This document shows positions 63,414-64,000 of a DNA stretch of 64,000 nucleotides, piece after piece. Source of the stretch: Pseudomonadota bacterium. GTDB lineage: Bacteria > Pseudomonadota > Gammaproteobacteria > Steroidobacterales > Steroidobacteraceae. The translations under genes and the position numbers were made by a program. Numbering within the stretch: position 1 is the first letter of the stretch; each line of letters begins with the position of its first letter. Location of the stretch: positions 92,501 to 156,500 of the forward strand of contig JAJYAM010000003.1 in NCBI GenBank assembly GCA_021779535.1. Direction: 5' to 3'. Under the pieces are notes generated by a model. The model was not told the origin of the DNA and ran no database searches. It saw nothing but the letters and a program-made list of their open reading frames with translations.

Positions 63414-64000
63414 TTGACCAAGAAAGCGTCACCAGGCACCGCGACCCAAATCGCCGACGAGCGGCAGTCCCAGCTGAAGCTCCTGATCGCGCGCGGCAAG
63501 GAACAGGGCTATCTGACCTACGTGGAGGTCAACGACCACCTGCCGAGCGAGATCGTCGATCCGGAGCAGATCGAAGACATCGTCAACATGATCAACGACA
63601 TGGGTATTCCGGTGTACGAGAAGGCGCCGGACGCCGAGTCGTTGCTGCTCGCGGACGCGACCGCGACGCCGGACGAGGAAGCCGTCGAGGAGGCGACCGC
63701 GGCGCTCGCGAGCCTGGACGCCGAGTTCGGCCGGACGACGGACCCGGTGCGCATGTACATGCGCGAGATGGGCACGGTCGAGTTGCTGACCCGTGAGGGC
63801 GAGATCCGGATCGCGAAGCGCATCGAGGAGGGACTCGAGGCGGTCAAGATCGCGCTCGGGAGCTACCCGGGAACCTACGATCTGCTGTTGAAGAGCTACG
63901 AATCGGTGAAGTCGGGTCAGACCCGGCTGGTCGACGTGATCGTCGGCTTCGTCGACCCGAATGCGCCCGACGAGATCGCGCAGCCCCAGAATCCGAAGAT
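63414..64000 (+). CDS. rpoD: RNA polymerase sigma-70 factor, 3' part outside window
   Basis: Main housekeeping sigma factor; only about 195 codons are in the window. Region 1.1 is visible (SQLKLLIARGKEQGYLTYVE; VNDHLPSEIVDPEQIEDIVN; MINDMGIPVYEKAPDAES), and region 1.2 begins at DPVRMYMREMGTVELLTREG. The start is not an ATG: no in-frame ATG precedes region 1.1. TTG 63414 (TTG-ACC-AAG-AAA) with GAGG 9 nt upstream is the best choice; an in-frame GTG lies at 63378 (36 nt earlier). The ORF track lists only out-of-frame pieces here. Confidence 0.92.
   Translation, partial: MTKKASPGTATQIADERQSQLKLLIARGKEQGYLTYVEVNDHLPSEIVDPEQIEDIVNMINDMGIPVYEKAPDAESLLLADATATPDEEAVEEATAALASLDAEFGRTTDPVRMYMREMGTVELLTREGEIRIAKRIEEGLEAVKIALGSYPGTYDLLLKSYESVKSGQTRLVDVIVGFVDPNAPDEIAQPQNPK

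Overview
The window comes from a GC-rich (roughly 70 % by eye) bacterial chromosome. The gene content points to a non-enteric gammaproteobacterium: a complete pilG-pilH-pilI-pilJ-chpA-chpC twitching signal cluster, tandem pilT/pilU, the tyrS / M23 peptidase / anmK block, a fused chorismate mutase-prephenate dehydrogenase, an E. coli-type cca, a Pseudomonas-like split class II ribonucleotide reductase (nrdJa/nrdJb), and the rpsU-yqeY-dnaG-rpoD block. The order within the class cannot be fixed from this sequence. I see no rRNA, tRNA, CRISPR array, insertion sequence, integrase or phage gene. It reads as core chromosome with very tight gene packing.

Layout. 1-9.5 kb: tyrS (cut by the window edge), cell-wall M23 peptidase, anmK, convergent ppk/ppx for polyphosphate, erpA, a bactofilin with a membrane partner, and hemJ. 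9.5-17.4 kb: rppH, a GAF-like/GGDEF diguanylate cyclase, tyrA, pdxH, an inositol-monophosphatase-family phosphatase, a PduO-type cobalamin adenosyltransferase, ampD, bioA and rsmE. 17.4-27.4 kb, all on the minus strand: pilG-H-I-J, chpA, chpC and, 4 bp further on, a cupin of the DMSP-lyase type. 27.6-31.6 kb: gshB, a TonB-like protein, yqgE, ruvX, pyrB. 31.5-36 kb: psd, a membrane-anchored class III aminotransferase, an Mpo1/DUF962-like membrane protein and a GT4 glycosyltransferase, arranged with alternating strands and overlapping 3' ends. 36-39.2 kb: three pilus retraction ATPases in tandem (pilT, pilU and a third paralogue). 39.3-41.9 kb: yggS-proC-yggT and an HU-like protein. 41.9-46.5 kb: an alpha/beta hydrolase, an FKBP lipoprotein, two small genes, ppnN, an L,D-transpeptidase and a SCO1-like lipoprotein. 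46.5-52.8 kb: nrdJb-nrdJa, a 493-bp AT-rich regulatory gap, hsp20, a DegP-type protease and an NDUFA9-like epimerase. 52.7-60.7 kb: a zinc aminopeptidase-like lipoprotein, cca, midA, a pteridine reductase, nsrR, sirB-like, nnrS, folB, tsaD. 60.7-64 kb: rpsU, yqeY, dnaG and the start of rpoD.

How the genes work together. Pilus retraction motors and the Chp chemosensory system imply type IV pilus twitching. AmpD and AnmK are both steps of anhydro-muropeptide recycling. PduO would supply adenosylcobalamin to the B12-dependent NrdJ. NsrR, a SirB-like protein and NnrS form a nitric-oxide response group; a 23-bp 11-1-11 inverted repeat matching the NsrR operator lies just upstream of nnrS and is the clearest regulatory site in the window. 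FolB and the FolM-like reductase flank that group and belong to pterin/folate metabolism. MidA and the NDUFA9-like protein are both linked by homology to respiratory complex I.

The most unusual points are the DMSP-lyase-type cupin at the end of the Chp operon, the NsrR-nnrS circuit, the undefined psd/aminotransferase/Mpo1-like/glycosyltransferase group, the large hairpins in the hsp20 leader and the hsp20-degP gap, and a 14-bp palindrome inside the pilT/yggS divergent promoter. All statements come from reading the sequence; no database search was run.
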